From an uncultured Spirochaetaceae bacterium (lineage in GTDB: Bacteria > Spirochaetota > Spirochaetia > Sphaerochaetales > Sphaerochaetaceae), in NCBI GenBank assembly GCA_900315435.1, contig OMYY01000024.1:1-43263 (forward strand): a stretch of 43,263 nucleotides of DNA. The letters run 5' to 3'. Below the pieces are notes generated by a model. It searched no databases. It was given only the letters and a program-made list of their open reading frames with translations, and had not been told where the DNA came from. Every line of letters begins with the position of its first letter. Position 1 is the stretch's first letter. Below are positions 1-8,072 of this stretch, one piece after another. Made by a program: the position numbers and the translations under genes.

Positions 1-53
1 TCCACGCCGATGGTACTGCGGTCTTTCCGCGGGAGAGTAGGTAGCCGCCGGGC
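1..53 (+). rRNA. rrf: 5S ribosomal RNA, 3' end only
   Basis: The first ~53 bases match the conserved 3' part of bacterial 5S rRNA: CCGATGGTACTGC, then GGGAGAGTAGG and a closing GCCGCCGGGC-type strand. The 5' half lies outside the window, so the gene is partial. A strong intrinsic terminator follows 20 nt later, so this is probably the end of an rRNA operon. The exact 3' end is estimated. Confidence 0.85.
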
Positions 54-73
54 CCTTTCTTTTTCCCCATCTC

Positions 74-102
74 GCGTGCGGTCCCCCGCACGCTTTTTTT
101 TT
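74..102 (+). terminator. Intrinsic terminator of the rRNA operon
   Basis: An 8-bp perfect GC-rich stem (GCGTGCGG / CCGCACGC, arms 74-81 and 86-93) with a 4-nt loop is followed at once by nine T residues. It lies just after the 5S end and before the next gene. Confidence 0.9.
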
Positions 103-134
103 GTTTCTTTCCTTTACCATTGGCTCGTTTTTCT

Positions 135-159
135 GTATGTTCTAGAAACAGGAACATAC
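135..159 (+). promoter_or_regulatory. Inverted repeat abutting the start codon (candidate operator or RNA hairpin)
   Basis: GTATGTTC (135-142) and GAACATAC (152-159) are perfect 8-nt inverted arms separated by 9 nt, ending one base before the ATG at 161. The only Shine-Dalgarno-like bases (AGGA, 150-153) fall at the loop/stem boundary. The repeat could be a repressor operator or a hairpin hiding the ribosome-binding site. Confidence 0.5.
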
Positions 160-160
160 C

Positions 161-562
161 ATGAGAACCATTGAGGATGTTTGTTCGTTTTTGAAAGCAG
201 TCGAGACCTATTATCTTGCCACCATTGATGGCGACAAGCCGCAGGTCCGCCCTTTTGGCACCGCGCATCTCTTTGAGGGGAGACTCTACATCGAGACCGG
301 ACTGAGGAAGGAAGTCGCCAAGCAGATCGCCAAGAACCCCCACATCGCCATTTGCGCTTTTGACGGCAAAAGCTGGCTGCGCATTTCCGCAACGGCGGTC
401 CATGACCCGCGGGTGGAAGCCCAGCAGTCCCTGCTGGACGCCTATCCCTCGCTCAAGGACATGTACAAGGCCGGTGACGGCAATACCGCCGTCTACTATC
501 TGAAGGATGCGACGGCTACCTTTTCCTCCTTTACCTCCGCGCCTGAGACCGTCAAGTTCTGA
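161..562 (+). CDS. Pyridoxamine 5'-phosphate oxidase-fold flavoprotein
   Basis: A 133-residue protein with the split-barrel fold of small FMN-binding proteins of the pyridoxamine-phosphate-oxidase family. The N-terminal pattern YYLATIDGDKPQVRPFG (about residues 17-33) is the typical first strand pair and flavin-binding segment of this family. The short length and the central run of hydrophobic strands (HIAICAFDGKSWLRISATA) fit the small nimA/general-stress-like subgroup rather than true PdxH, which is much longer. Members are often flavin-dependent reductases or redox-stress proteins; the substrate here cannot be read from sequence. The gene is monocistronic: a terminator lies upstream (rRNA) and another at 585-606. 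Its start codon directly follows an 8-bp inverted repeat, which suggests dedicated control. Confidence 0.75.
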   Translation: MRTIEDVCSFLKAVETYYLATIDGDKPQVRPFGTAHLFEGRLYIETGLRKEVAKQIAKNPHIAICAFDGKSWLRISATAVHDPRVEAQQSLLDAYPSLKDMYKAGDGNTAVYYLKDATATFSSFTSAPETVKF

Positions 563-584
563 CAAGGCGCCTTGGTACCCGCGC

Positions 585-606
585 AGCAGGCCCCGGCCTG
601 CTTTTT
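585..606 (+). terminator. Intrinsic terminator after the flavoprotein gene
   Basis: Stem AGCAGGC / GCCTGCT (585-591 and 596-602) with a 4-nt loop and a T-run to 606, 23 nt after the stop codon. Confidence 0.75.
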
Positions 607-674
607 CCCATCCTGCAAAGGTTCAATAGCCATATCGCGTTGAATCCGGTATACTGACGCGAGAGGTATGCGCT

Positions 675-1721
675 GTGATTCGTTTTTATAAGCCTACCAT
701 CCGCCGGAGCGATATGAACGCGGTGCTCCAGACCATGGTGGATGAGAAGATCGGGCCTGGTGAAAGGAAAAAGGCCTTTGCTGTCGAGTTCTGCGAGCAG
801 GTTGACAAACGCTACGGCGTGATGCTTCGGTCGTTCTACGACGCCCTGCGACTTGCTTTGGATGCGGCTGGATTGAAAAGCGGGGATGGTGTAGGCATGA
901 GCCTGCTTGCCCCGCGCATCTACGGAATCGTGTGCAAGGCCATGGGACTTTCCATCATGCTTGGGGATATCGATCCAGCCTGCGGGTGCCTGAGTCTTGA
1001 CGAGGCGTTGCGCCTGCAGCAGGAAGGCGCGAAAGCGATCATGCTTGACGAGCCGATGGGCATGATTCCCTATGGCATCGATTACAGTTCCTTGGAGATC
1101 CCCGTCATCGAGGACATCACCGAAAGCCTCGGTTCTTCCTATCCCAATAGCGAGCAGCCTGACAAACCCGACGTGCCTGGAAAGAGAGGGGCGTTGGTGG
1201 TCTGCGCCTTCGAGGAGTCGGACATGATCAGTTGCGGCGGGGGCGCAGCCCTGCTTTCTTCGGTCAAGGAATATAAGGACGCCTGGACCGGAAAGCTGGA
1301 GGGAATCAGGTCCTATGTGGAGATGCCGGACATGAATGCGGCGATGGGCATCGTGCAGAGCGAGACCTTTCCCGAGCAGGTATCCAAGCGCAGGGGTTTT
1401 TACCGGACGTTCCGCGAGAACCTGCTGAAGACCCGGCACAAGCCATTCGGCATCGGCGCGATCGACTATGACATCAACGGCTTCGGCTTCGCCGTGTTCC
1501 TGGACAGCAAGATCGAGGATGTGATGGCATTCGCGACCAAATACCAGGTTCCTTCCCAGAAAACCTTCCAGAGTTGCGTGGGAAAGGAGAAGATGGACGA
1601 TTTCGACCATTTTCCCAAAGGCATCCCCTACATGATGAGGACACTTTCCTTCCCGGTGTATCCCTTCATCAGCAAGAACGACATGAACCTGCTGGTGAAA
1701 GTCATCTCCCATCTTCCCTGA
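675..1721 (+). CDS. DegT/DnrJ/EryC1-type aminotransferase-fold protein, PLP lysine missing
   Basis: A 348-residue protein with the fold-type I layout of sugar aminotransferases of the DegT/AHAT group. It begins with the family-like FYKPTIRRSDMNAV and has a VIEDITESLGSSY segment (residues 144-156) matching the 'EDaaqalG' motif whose Asp contacts the PLP ring nitrogen. The lysine segment is recognisable as AFEESDMISCGGGAAL, where active enzymes read like SFHPVKIITTGEGGAL. The position of the Schiff-base lysine appears to be Asp183, so ordinary transamination is unlikely and the protein may have another role. The start is the GTG at 675, preceded by GAGAGG (661-666). A TATACT hexamer lies at 650-655. 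nadK follows 18 nt downstream and recN overlaps that, so the three probably form one transcript. The fold is fairly certain; the function is not. Confidence 0.7.
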   Translation: MIRFYKPTIRRSDMNAVLQTMVDEKIGPGERKKAFAVEFCEQVDKRYGVMLRSFYDALRLALDAAGLKSGDGVGMSLLAPRIYGIVCKAMGLSIMLGDIDPACGCLSLDEALRLQQEGAKAIMLDEPMGMIPYGIDYSSLEIPVIEDITESLGSSYPNSEQPDKPDVPGKRGALVVCAFEESDMISCGGGAALLSSVKEYKDAWTGKLEGIRSYVEMPDMNAAMGIVQSETFPEQVSKRRGFYRTFRENLLKTRHKPFGIGAIDYDINGFGFAVFLDSKIEDVMAFATKYQVPSQKTFQSCVGKEKMDDFDHFPKGIPYMMRTLSFPVYPFISKNDMNLLVKVISHLP

Positions 1722-1739
1722 CAATCTTTCGAGGTAATC

Positions 1740-2600
1740 ATGGAAAAACCCAAGCATGTCATCATCGTCGAGAACGGATCGAAGGAGCAGAGCAAGCCCC
1801 TCGGTGAGGAAATCCGGAGGTACTTGTCCGGGCTTTCGATTCCCGCAACGGTCGTGCGCACCAACGGGACCGACCAGCCTTTGGCGGTACCTGAACAAAC
1901 CGAGCTGGCGATCAGCCTGGGCGGCGACGGTACCGTGCTCTACTGCGCCCGTTTCCTCCACGACCTTGGAATCCCCATCATCGCCGTCAACCTCGGGACC
2001 TTCGGCTATATCACCGAAATCAGCAAGGACGAGTGGAAGGACACCCTGGACGCGTATCTTGCCGGCAGACTGCAGCTTTCCCGCAGGCTGATGGTGCGGG
2101 TCGACGTCGTCAGGGGACACCGCAAGGTGTTTTCCTGCATGGGACTGAATGAAATGGTCGTCACTTCCAGCGGCATCAGCAAGGTCGTCAACCTGAAAAT
2201 GGAGCTGGATGACATCTACGCCGGCACCTTCCGCGCCGACGGCATGATTGTCGCCACCCCGACCGGTTCTACCGGCTACAGCCTTGCCGCCGGGGGGCCG
2301 ATCCTTGACGTCAACCTGGACGACCTGATTGTCACTCCGGTATGCCCTTTCTCGCTCTCCAACCGGCCTTTGGTGGTGAATGGAGAGACGGAAGTCTCGA
2401 TCGAGGTGCTCCATGGACAGCGGACCGGGTTGATGCTGACTGTCGACGGCCAGCAGAATTTTCCCTTGGAAGAAGGGGACGAGGTGACGGTGGAGAAGGC
2501 GAGAAGCAAGGTGCTGATCGTCCGTAGCCCCCACCGTTCCTCTGTCGACATCATTCGCGAGAAGCTGGGCTGGTCCCGCGGAGGTTGGAACCATGCTTGA
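1740..2600 (+). CDS. nadK: NAD kinase
   Basis: A 286-residue ATP-NAD kinase, which phosphorylates NAD to NADP in the cytoplasm. The diagnostic GGDGT motif is at residues 61-65. It is followed by a NLGTFGYI segment (usual form NLGxxGFL), the conserved Asn-Glu pair (NE, 137-138), and the glycine-rich ADGMIVATPTGSTGYSLAAGGP that closes the NAD site. Length is normal for bacterial NadK. The ATG at 1740 is preceded by CGAGG. The last 8 bases overlap the start of recN, a pairing often seen in bacteria, which implies translational coupling. Confidence 0.95.
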   Translation: MEKPKHVIIVENGSKEQSKPLGEEIRRYLSGLSIPATVVRTNGTDQPLAVPEQTELAISLGGDGTVLYCARFLHDLGIPIIAVNLGTFGYITEISKDEWKDTLDAYLAGRLQLSRRLMVRVDVVRGHRKVFSCMGLNEMVVTSSGISKVVNLKMELDDIYAGTFRADGMIVATPTGSTGYSLAAGGPILDVNLDDLIVTPVCPFSLSNRPLVVNGETEVSIEVLHGQRTGLMLTVDGQQNFPLEEGDEVTVEKARSKVLIVRSPHRSSVDIIREKLGWSRGGWNHA

Positions 2601-4263
2601 ACGATTGGCCATCCGTCACTACGCGCTGATCGAGGACGCGGAAATCTCCCTTGCCGACGGTCTGAGCGCCATTACCGGCGAGACTGGTGCCGGCAAGTCG
2701 ATCATTCTTGGCGCGCTGGGGCTGCTGCTGGGAGACAAGGCGAGTGGCGAGGTGATCCGTGCCGGACACGATTCCGCCACGGTCAGCGGCACGTTCCATT
2801 TCGACCACGTGCCTCAAATGCTCCAGGACACGCTTGAGGAGATGGACCTCGAGCTGGACGACGGAGATATCGTCGTCAGCCGCACCATCCGTTCCAACGG
2901 CCGCTCCACCTGTTCGGTGCAAGGCACCGCCCGTACGCGCGCCGAGCTGGCCAAGTTGGGACTCGTCCTGGTCGATATCAGCGCCCAGCGTGACCACCAG
3001 AGCCTGTTTCTGGCAACCAAGCAGAGGGAAGTGCTCGACTCGGCGAGCGGGGACGAGAAGGAACTCGAAGCGTATCAGTCGGCGTGGAAGGAGCTTGAGA
3101 CGCTGAGGTCCTCCTACGGGGAGCTTTCCACCTTGGTCGCCACCAGCAAGCGTGAGCAGGAGTATCTTGCCTTCGCCGTTGCCGAAATCGAGAAGATGCG
3201 CATCCGTTCCGGCGAGGACGAGCAGATCGCCCGGCAGCTGGAGGTAATCGGAGCCTATGAGCAGATACACGACCACGTGGAGGAAGCCGTCCGCCGGCTG
3301 CATGAGGAGATGGATGGAATCAGCACGCTGGGAGGGCTCCGGGCAGCGACCAAGGAGACGGCGGAAGCCTCGCGGAGCGACGAGCGTCTCGTCTCCCTTG
3401 CCTCCCGTCTGGAGAGCTGCGCCATCGAATGCCAGGACATCTACGAGACGCTTCGGGACTACCTGGACCATATGAGCTTCAGCCAGGAGAAGCTGGACCA
3501 GCTGCAGAGCCGTCAAAGCTACCTGAAGAGGCTGATGAAGAAGTACGGCCCGACACTGGATGACGTGATCAGGTACCACGCCGAGGCGAAGGCAAAGCTC
3601 GAAGCTGGAATCCACGGGGAAGAGCGGCTGGCGGAGCTGTCGGAAAAGATCAGGCAGAGCCGGAAGGAGCTGCAGGAGAAGGCGCTCGCGCTCTCTACCG
3701 CCCGCAAGAAGGCGGCGGTAAGGCTGGGCAAGGAGGTGGAACGGGTGCTGCAGGGACTGGGCATGGCCCAGGCGACCTTTGCCATCAGGGTCACCAATGG
3801 GGAATACGGTCCATCAGGGGCCGACGAAGTCTCCTTCGACATCTGTGCCAACCCGGGACTCGAGTCACGCCCGATCAGCCAGGTTGCCAGCGGTGGTGAG
3901 CTCAGCCGCATCCTGTTGGCGCTTACCGCGGTACTGAAGGCCGATGACGTACCGGGAACCTTGGTATTTGATGAGATCGACAGCGGAATCGGCGGCGCTG
4001 TGGCCGTCGCGGTTGGGCAGGAGCTCAAACGGCTCAAGCAGAGCCACCAAGTCATCGCCATCACCCATCTTGCCTCGATTGCGGCTATGGCGGACAACCA
4101 GCTGGTGGTCAGCAAGAACGTGGAGAAGGGCCTGTCCTTCAGCTCGATCAGGCCTGTGGAAGGCGAGGACCGGGTGAGGGAAATCGCCCGTATGCTCAGT
4201 GGAGACACGGGCGAGGTCACCCTCATGCACGCCAGGTCGCTTCTGCAAAGTTCAGTTCTCTGA
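2593..4263 (+). CDS. recN: DNA repair protein RecN
   Basis: A 556-residue SMC-like ATPase that binds DNA ends during double-strand break repair. The Walker A motif GETGAGKS is at residues 29-36. The middle is a long charged coiled-coil region rich in Glu, Lys and Leu. The C-terminal head carries the ABC signature VASGGELSRILLAL, Walker B TLVFDEIDSGIGG and the switch histidine in AITHLASIAAMAD. Length is normal for the family. It overlaps nadK by 8 bp at its start. At its 3' end it overlaps the convergent DUF3536 gene by 41 bp, so the two coding tails share DNA on opposite strands. No terminator is visible between them. Confidence 0.95.
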   Translation: MLERLAIRHYALIEDAEISLADGLSAITGETGAGKSIILGALGLLLGDKASGEVIRAGHDSATVSGTFHFDHVPQMLQDTLEEMDLELDDGDIVVSRTIRSNGRSTCSVQGTARTRAELAKLGLVLVDISAQRDHQSLFLATKQREVLDSASGDEKELEAYQSAWKELETLRSSYGELSTLVATSKREQEYLAFAVAEIEKMRIRSGEDEQIARQLEVIGAYEQIHDHVEEAVRRLHEEMDGISTLGGLRAATKETAEASRSDERLVSLASRLESCAIECQDIYETLRDYLDHMSFSQEKLDQLQSRQSYLKRLMKKYGPTLDDVIRYHAEAKAKLEAGIHGEERLAELSEKIRQSRKELQEKALALSTARKKAAVRLGKEVERVLQGLGMAQATFAIRVTNGEYGPSGADEVSFDICANPGLESRPISQVASGGELSRILLALTAVLKADDVPGTLVFDEIDSGIGGAVAVAVGQELKRLKQSHQVIAITHLASIAAMADNQLVVSKNVEKGLSFSSIRPVEGEDRVREIARMLSGDTGEVTLMHARSLLQSSVL

Positions 4264-6511
4264 GCAGGAACCGGAACGGCCCGGTAGGGCGTTCCGGCCG
4301 GATATCCCAGATGGTCTCCTGGACTTCGGTCAGGTCGACACCCATGCGCTTCTCGCGGATCACATGGAAGAAGTCCGTCATGATGGCCGCCAAGGAATCA
4401 TCCACCTCGCGCGCCTGACGGAGTTGTTCGCACAACTGGTGCGTCCATTCGTTCAGCAACGAGCTGATCTGCTCTCTGTCGACTGGCCTCTGGGCTTTCG
4501 CCAGATACTTCACGATATCCATGAACGGTTGCTTCATCTTCTTCCAGAAGGCAAGGGAATTCTGGCTCATCATGCTCTGGATCGCGACGAAGGAGAGACC
4601 GAGCACCTCGCTTTCGAGTATGTCCATCGCCCGGTACTTGCTCGGGGCGGCCATCTGGCTGTAGTCGGCGATCTTGCGGGAGAAGTCGACACATTCCTCG
4701 AAGTCCATCGTCGAGAGCCTGCGGGCGACCAGGCCATTGAACTGCTTGTACATCTTCTTGGTGAAGTCTATCGGACCAAGAGGCCCGCAGAAGAGCTGGC
4801 TTTGGTTGGACAGGTTTGTCACCATGACCATGATCATCTGCGTGGAGGTCTCGGACGACGGAATGCGGTGGAACTTGGCCTGGTAGTCGGTCAGGTTTCC
4901 ACGGTCGGTGAAGAGGATCTCTCCCTCCGATGCCCTGGTGAGCTGGAACCTGCCGTATGCCACGGCGGGGTCATCGCTTCCCAGTATCCTTCCATACCCG
5001 AAGAAGAGGGCGGCCTCGACAGGTCCCTTCAACGCCCTGTCCTCGCTCATGGCGATGGTCTTGCCGGTACCGTCCTTCGCGACGTTGCAGAGCGCCTGGT
5101 CGAGCATCTGGTAGAAGAGCGGGTGGAGGTCTTCTCCGGAAAGCTCCTGGCAAAGCTCGATCGAGCGGAGCGCGTAGGCGATATCCTGACGAGGCTCGAT
5201 GCCGTTGAGGTCGTTGAAGAACCAACCGCAGCTGGTGAAGGAGTACAGGGAAAAAAGGACCATCTCGCAGACCATCGCGATCTGCCGCTCCTTGCCTTGG
5301 GCTGTCTTGCCGAAGGTGGCGATGAAATCGGCTAAGGAGAGCTGGCCGCAGGGAACCTCGGCATACCGCAGCACCATGGTGGAGACGTCAAGCCCGACCA
5401 GCTCCCTGGAAAGCTGTCCTGCCCGTTCCATCACCTTGCGGTGCACCTGGTTGCAAGCGTCCCTGAGGGGGGTGCGCCATTTCTGGTTCCATCCAGGCTC
5501 CCCTCCGGTGTGGCAGCCGCAGTCCTTGTACCAGCGGCTGACTCCATGGCTGCAGGACCAGGAAGTACCCTTGCCGTCTTCGCCAGGAAGGAGCCTGGCG
5601 TGCAGGACGGCAGGGTGCTCGGCCAGGAAGGCTCCGTAGTTGGTCAGGGTGAACTCGTCGCCAGCGTTGACCTTTTTGACCAGCGCGCAGAGGGCCATGT
5701 CTCCGTAAGGCTCATGGTGGCCGTAGATCTCTCCGTCGGTAGCCGTGTGGACCAGCAGGGCGTGGGTCTCGTCCTTCAGCGCGACAAGGCGTTCGTACAG
5801 CCGGTCCGCGCTTTGCAGGAAATGGCCGAAGCTGATGCCGCTGGCAAGGTCGGGCTGATAGAAGAACGCGGCGATCTGGCCGCCCTCGGCTCCCGTGAGG
5901 AGGTACGGCTGGTCGCTCGGGGCCGGCTTGCCCTCGAGCGGCACCATCACGCCCTGGCTGTTCTCCACGGCCTCGCACTGCCATGGGGAGAGGATGACGA
6001 ACTTGACCCCATGCTTGGAAAGCAGGTCGATGACGGTGGGGTTGATGGCGCATTCGGGGCACCAGAATCCCTCGCTCTTGCGTCCGAACCATTTCTCGAA
6101 GACATCCAGGGCCCAGACAATCTCCAGCTCCGCGTCTTTGGGGTCGTCCAACGGCAGGATCGTGTGGTTGAACCCTTGGGCGATCGCGTTGCCGTGTCCG
6201 AGCCTTCTCACGCTTTCCTTGTCGGCCTCGATGATCGACCGGACTGTCTCCGGATGCTTCTCCTGCATCCAGGAAAGCAGGGTGGGGCCGAAATTGAAGC
6301 TGATCGAGGCGTAGTTGTTGTCGATGGAACTGATGGCGCCTTTGGGGTCAAGATAGCGGCTATGGGCGTTGGCCCGGTAACAGGAATCCCAGATATTCTC
6401 GTTCCAGTCATCGTATGGGCTGGCGGTTTCTTGCAGATCGATAAGTCCGGTACGCGGGTTTTCCCGTGGAGGCTGATAGAAATGTCCGTGCAGGATCAGG
6501 TAAGACTTCAT
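4223..6511 (-). CDS. Glycoside hydrolase family 57 protein with DUF3536
   Basis: A 762-residue protein beginning MKSYLILHGHFYQPPREN. HGHFYQPP is the first conserved GH57 block, in which a His helps bind substrate. GFWCPECAI (around Glu153) matches the block holding the GH57 nucleophile glutamate, and HTATDGEIYGHHEPYGD (around Asp259) the block with the acid/base aspartate. The C-terminal half is the large helical extension known as DUF3536. GH57 enzymes act on alpha-1,4/1,6 glucans; the DUF3536 branch has no substrate that I know to be established. No Shine-Dalgarno sequence precedes the ATG, and a TAGACT -10-like element lies only 8 nt upstream, so the mRNA may be leaderless. A second GH57 gene lies 2.3 kb away, so local storage-glucan metabolism is plausible. 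Confidence 0.85.
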   Translation of the reverse strand: MKSYLILHGHFYQPPRENPRTGLIDLQETASPYDDWNENIWDSCYRANAHSRYLDPKGAISSIDNNYASISFNFGPTLLSWMQEKHPETVRSIIEADKESVRRLGHGNAIAQGFNHTILPLDDPKDAELEIVWALDVFEKWFGRKSEGFWCPECAINPTVIDLLSKHGVKFVILSPWQCEAVENSQGVMVPLEGKPAPSDQPYLLTGAEGGQIAAFFYQPDLASGISFGHFLQSADRLYERLVALKDETHALLVHTATDGEIYGHHEPYGDMALCALVKKVNAGDEFTLTNYGAFLAEHPAVLHARLLPGEDGKGTSWSCSHGVSRWYKDCGCHTGGEPGWNQKWRTPLRDACNQVHRKVMERAGQLSRELVGLDVSTMVLRYAEVPCGQLSLADFIATFGKTAQGKERQIAMVCEMVLFSLYSFTSCGWFFNDLNGIEPRQDIAYALRSIELCQELSGEDLHPLFYQMLDQALCNVAKDGTGKTIAMSEDRALKGPVEAALFFGYGRILGSDDPAVAYGRFQLTRASEGEILFTDRGNLTDYQAKFHRIPSSETSTQMIMVMVTNLSNQSQLFCGPLGPIDFTKKMYKQFNGLVARRLSTMDFEECVDFSRKIADYSQMAAPSKYRAMDILESEVLGLSFVAIQSMMSQNSLAFWKKMKQPFMDIVKYLAKAQRPVDREQISSLLNEWTHQLCEQLRQAREVDDSLAAIMTDFFHVIREKRMGVDLTEVQETIWDIRPERPTGPFRFLLRELNFAEATWRA

Positions 6512-6519
6512 GGCTGTTC

Positions 6520-6547
6520 AGTCTACCAGTTTATGGAGAATTTTCAA
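6520..6547 (-). promoter_or_regulatory. Promoter of the GH57/DUF3536 gene (possibly leaderless)
   Basis: On the minus strand: TTGAAA (6547-6542), 16-nt spacer, then TGG-TAGACT with the hexamer at 6525-6520, an extended -10. Only 8 nt separate it from the ATG, so the transcript would start within about 2 nt of the start codon. Confidence 0.45.
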
Positions 6548-6568
6548 CAGATCCGGCCCGCGTCGTGG

Positions 6569-6599
6569 AAAAAAAGGGTCAGAACCGAAGTCCTGACCC
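6569..6599 (-). terminator. Intrinsic terminator of the diaminopropionate ammonia-lyase gene
   Basis: Read on the minus strand: a 10-bp stem (GGGTCAG/CTGACCC plus GAC/GTT with one wobble) closed by a TTCG tetraloop, followed by seven T residues. It begins 8 nt after the lyase stop codon. Confidence 0.9.
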
Positions 6600-6606
6600 C
6601 AAAACC

Positions 6607-7851
6607 TCACCATTGCTTGCGGAATTCCTTGGGGACATGCTTCGCGCCATCCCAGAGGATCTGCCGGAAGTTGATCGGGTCGGTGTTGCCCTCGCTGTTG
6701 ACGAGCAGCACCTGGCTGTGTTCGTTCAAGCCGAGCGTCTCCACCAGCTCATGGGCCTTGTCCTCGGTCATCAGGGAATACAAGGCTCCCAGCGTGATCG
6801 CGCCGCTCTCGCCGCTAATGACGAGCTCGTCTCCCTTCAGGGGTACGGCGTAGATGCGCATGCCTCGTGCGGCGATGTAGTCGGGCACCTTCATGAAGAC
6901 GTCGGCGTCGCTGCGGAGCACCCTCCAGGCCAGCGGGCTCGGCTCGCCACAGGCGAGGCCGGCGCAGATGGTGTTCAAGGCGCCGTCGACGTCATGCGGC
7001 TCCCCGTCGTTCACCTCGGCGGACTTGTACAGGCAGGCCGCGCGGTCAGGCTCGACGACGATGAATTTCGGCGGGTTGTCCGGGAACAGGGCGGAGTAGA
7101 AACCGATGATGGAGGCGGCCAACGCGCCGACACCAGCCTGGATGAAGATGTGGGTCGGACGGGTGATGCCCAGTCCTGCCAGCTGCTCCTGGCATTCCAG
7201 GAACATGGTGGTGTAGCCCTGCATGATCCACGTCGGGATTTCCGTGTAGCCGGGCCAGGAAGTATCGCTGACAACCGTCCACCCGTGCGCCTTGGCGTCC
7301 ATCGCCAGCTGCCGTACCGCGTGGTCGTAGTTGCCGGAGATGACGCGCACGATGGCACCGTATTGGCGGATGGCGTCGATACGGGGCTGGCTCGTGCCGC
7401 TGTGCACGTAGATCACGCACTTGTAGCCGAGCTTGCTGGCGGCCCATGCGACACCGCGGCCATGGTTTCCATCAGTCGCGGCCGCGAACGTGATGTCGCC
7501 GGCCTTCGCTTTGGCTTCCTCGCTGGTCAGGTAGTCGAACGTCATCTTCTCGTCGCTGACGCCAAGTTTCTTCTGGATCAGCCGGAACAGGGCGAAGGAA
7601 CCGCCGAGCACCTTGAAGCTGTTCAGCGTCAGGCGCTGGCTTTCGTCCTTCACGTAGATGCCGCCTAGTCCCAGCATGTGGGCCAGGTTGGAAAGGGAGA
7701 CCAGACGGGTCTGGTTGTAGCCGGGAATCTGCCGGTGGAAGGCACGCGCGGTACGTGCGATCGCCACAGGAAAGAGTTGTTGCGCGACGGAAATGTCCTG
7801 ATGGGCGTTCGGCCGTACAATCCATGAAAAATCAAGTTGCTGCTCATCCAT
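6607..7851 (-). CDS. dpaL: Diaminopropionate ammonia-lyase
   Basis: A 414-residue fold-type II PLP enzyme that splits 2,3-diaminopropionate into pyruvate and two ammonia molecules. LTLNSFKVLGGSFAL (around Lys80) carries the Schiff-base lysine in the context typical of DpaL/YgeX. AATDGNHGRGVAWAA is the PLP-phosphate/substrate loop, and IQAGVGALAASI the glycine-rich phosphate cradle. Length agrees with the E. coli enzyme (about 400 residues). It is a single gene with its own promoter (7872-7899) and terminator (6569-6599). A GTGAGGA sequence about 11 nt before the ATG can serve as ribosome-binding site. Its product could feed a fermentative, amino-acid-using metabolism. It does not belong functionally with the glucan genes on either side. 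Confidence 0.93.
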   Translation of the reverse strand: MDEQQLDFSWIVRPNAHQDISVAQQLFPVAIARTARAFHRQIPGYNQTRLVSLSNLAHMLGLGGIYVKDESQRLTLNSFKVLGGSFALFRLIQKKLGVSDEKMTFDYLTSEEAKAKAGDITFAAATDGNHGRGVAWAASKLGYKCVIYVHSGTSQPRIDAIRQYGAIVRVISGNYDHAVRQLAMDAKAHGWTVVSDTSWPGYTEIPTWIMQGYTTMFLECQEQLAGLGITRPTHIFIQAGVGALAASIIGFYSALFPDNPPKFIVVEPDRAACLYKSAEVNDGEPHDVDGALNTICAGLACGEPSPLAWRVLRSDADVFMKVPDYIAARGMRIYAVPLKGDELVISGESGAITLGALYSLMTEDKAHELVETLGLNEHSQVLLVNSEGNTDPINFRQILWDGAKHVPKEFRKQW

Positions 7852-7871
7852 ACTAGGGAAATCCTCACTTC

Positions 7872-7899
7872 ATGATATGGTAAGCATATGTCTTGTGAA
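7872..7899 (-). promoter_or_regulatory. Sigma70-type promoter of dpaL
   Basis: Minus strand: TTCACA (7899-7894), 16-nt spacer, TATCAT (7877-7872), about 20 nt before the ATG. Both hexamers match the consensus at five of six positions. Confidence 0.5.
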
Positions 7900-7992
7900 A
7901 ACTTATTGCAAGCGTCATGAAATGAAACGATAAAATTGCGTAGAATGGTAGTTTATGTTGATGAAATGTATGATTTCCTCAATGTTCTGGGA

Positions 7993-8009
7993 AAGGCACG
8001 CAATCTGCT
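7993..8009 (+). promoter_or_regulatory. Possible sigma54 (-24/-12) promoter before the DUF4912/GH57 pair
   Basis: AGGCACG (7994-8000), 4 nt, CTGCT (8005-8009) resembles TGGCACG-N4-TTGCT. The GG and GC pairs are 12 nt apart, as sigma54 requires. It departs from consensus at one base of each element. The start of DUF4912 is 64 nt further on. A sigma70-like TTGACT at 8015-8020 lacks a good -10. About 220 bases around it (7852-8072) are AT-rich and non-coding. Confidence 0.35.
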
Positions 8010-8072
8010 CCATGTTGACTTATTGCCTCTTTTTTCCTTAATCTGTAAAAGATTTTCAATGCGGGGGTACGC

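Noticed and set aside
552..2612. Very long antisense open frames, for example 552-2612 minus, 8773-10515 minus, 28343-30097 plus and the upstream extension 26212-27714 minus
   Set aside because: They lie opposite well-identified genes, have no family motifs or ribosome-binding sites, and are typical of GC-rich DNA where stop codons are rare in shadow frames.
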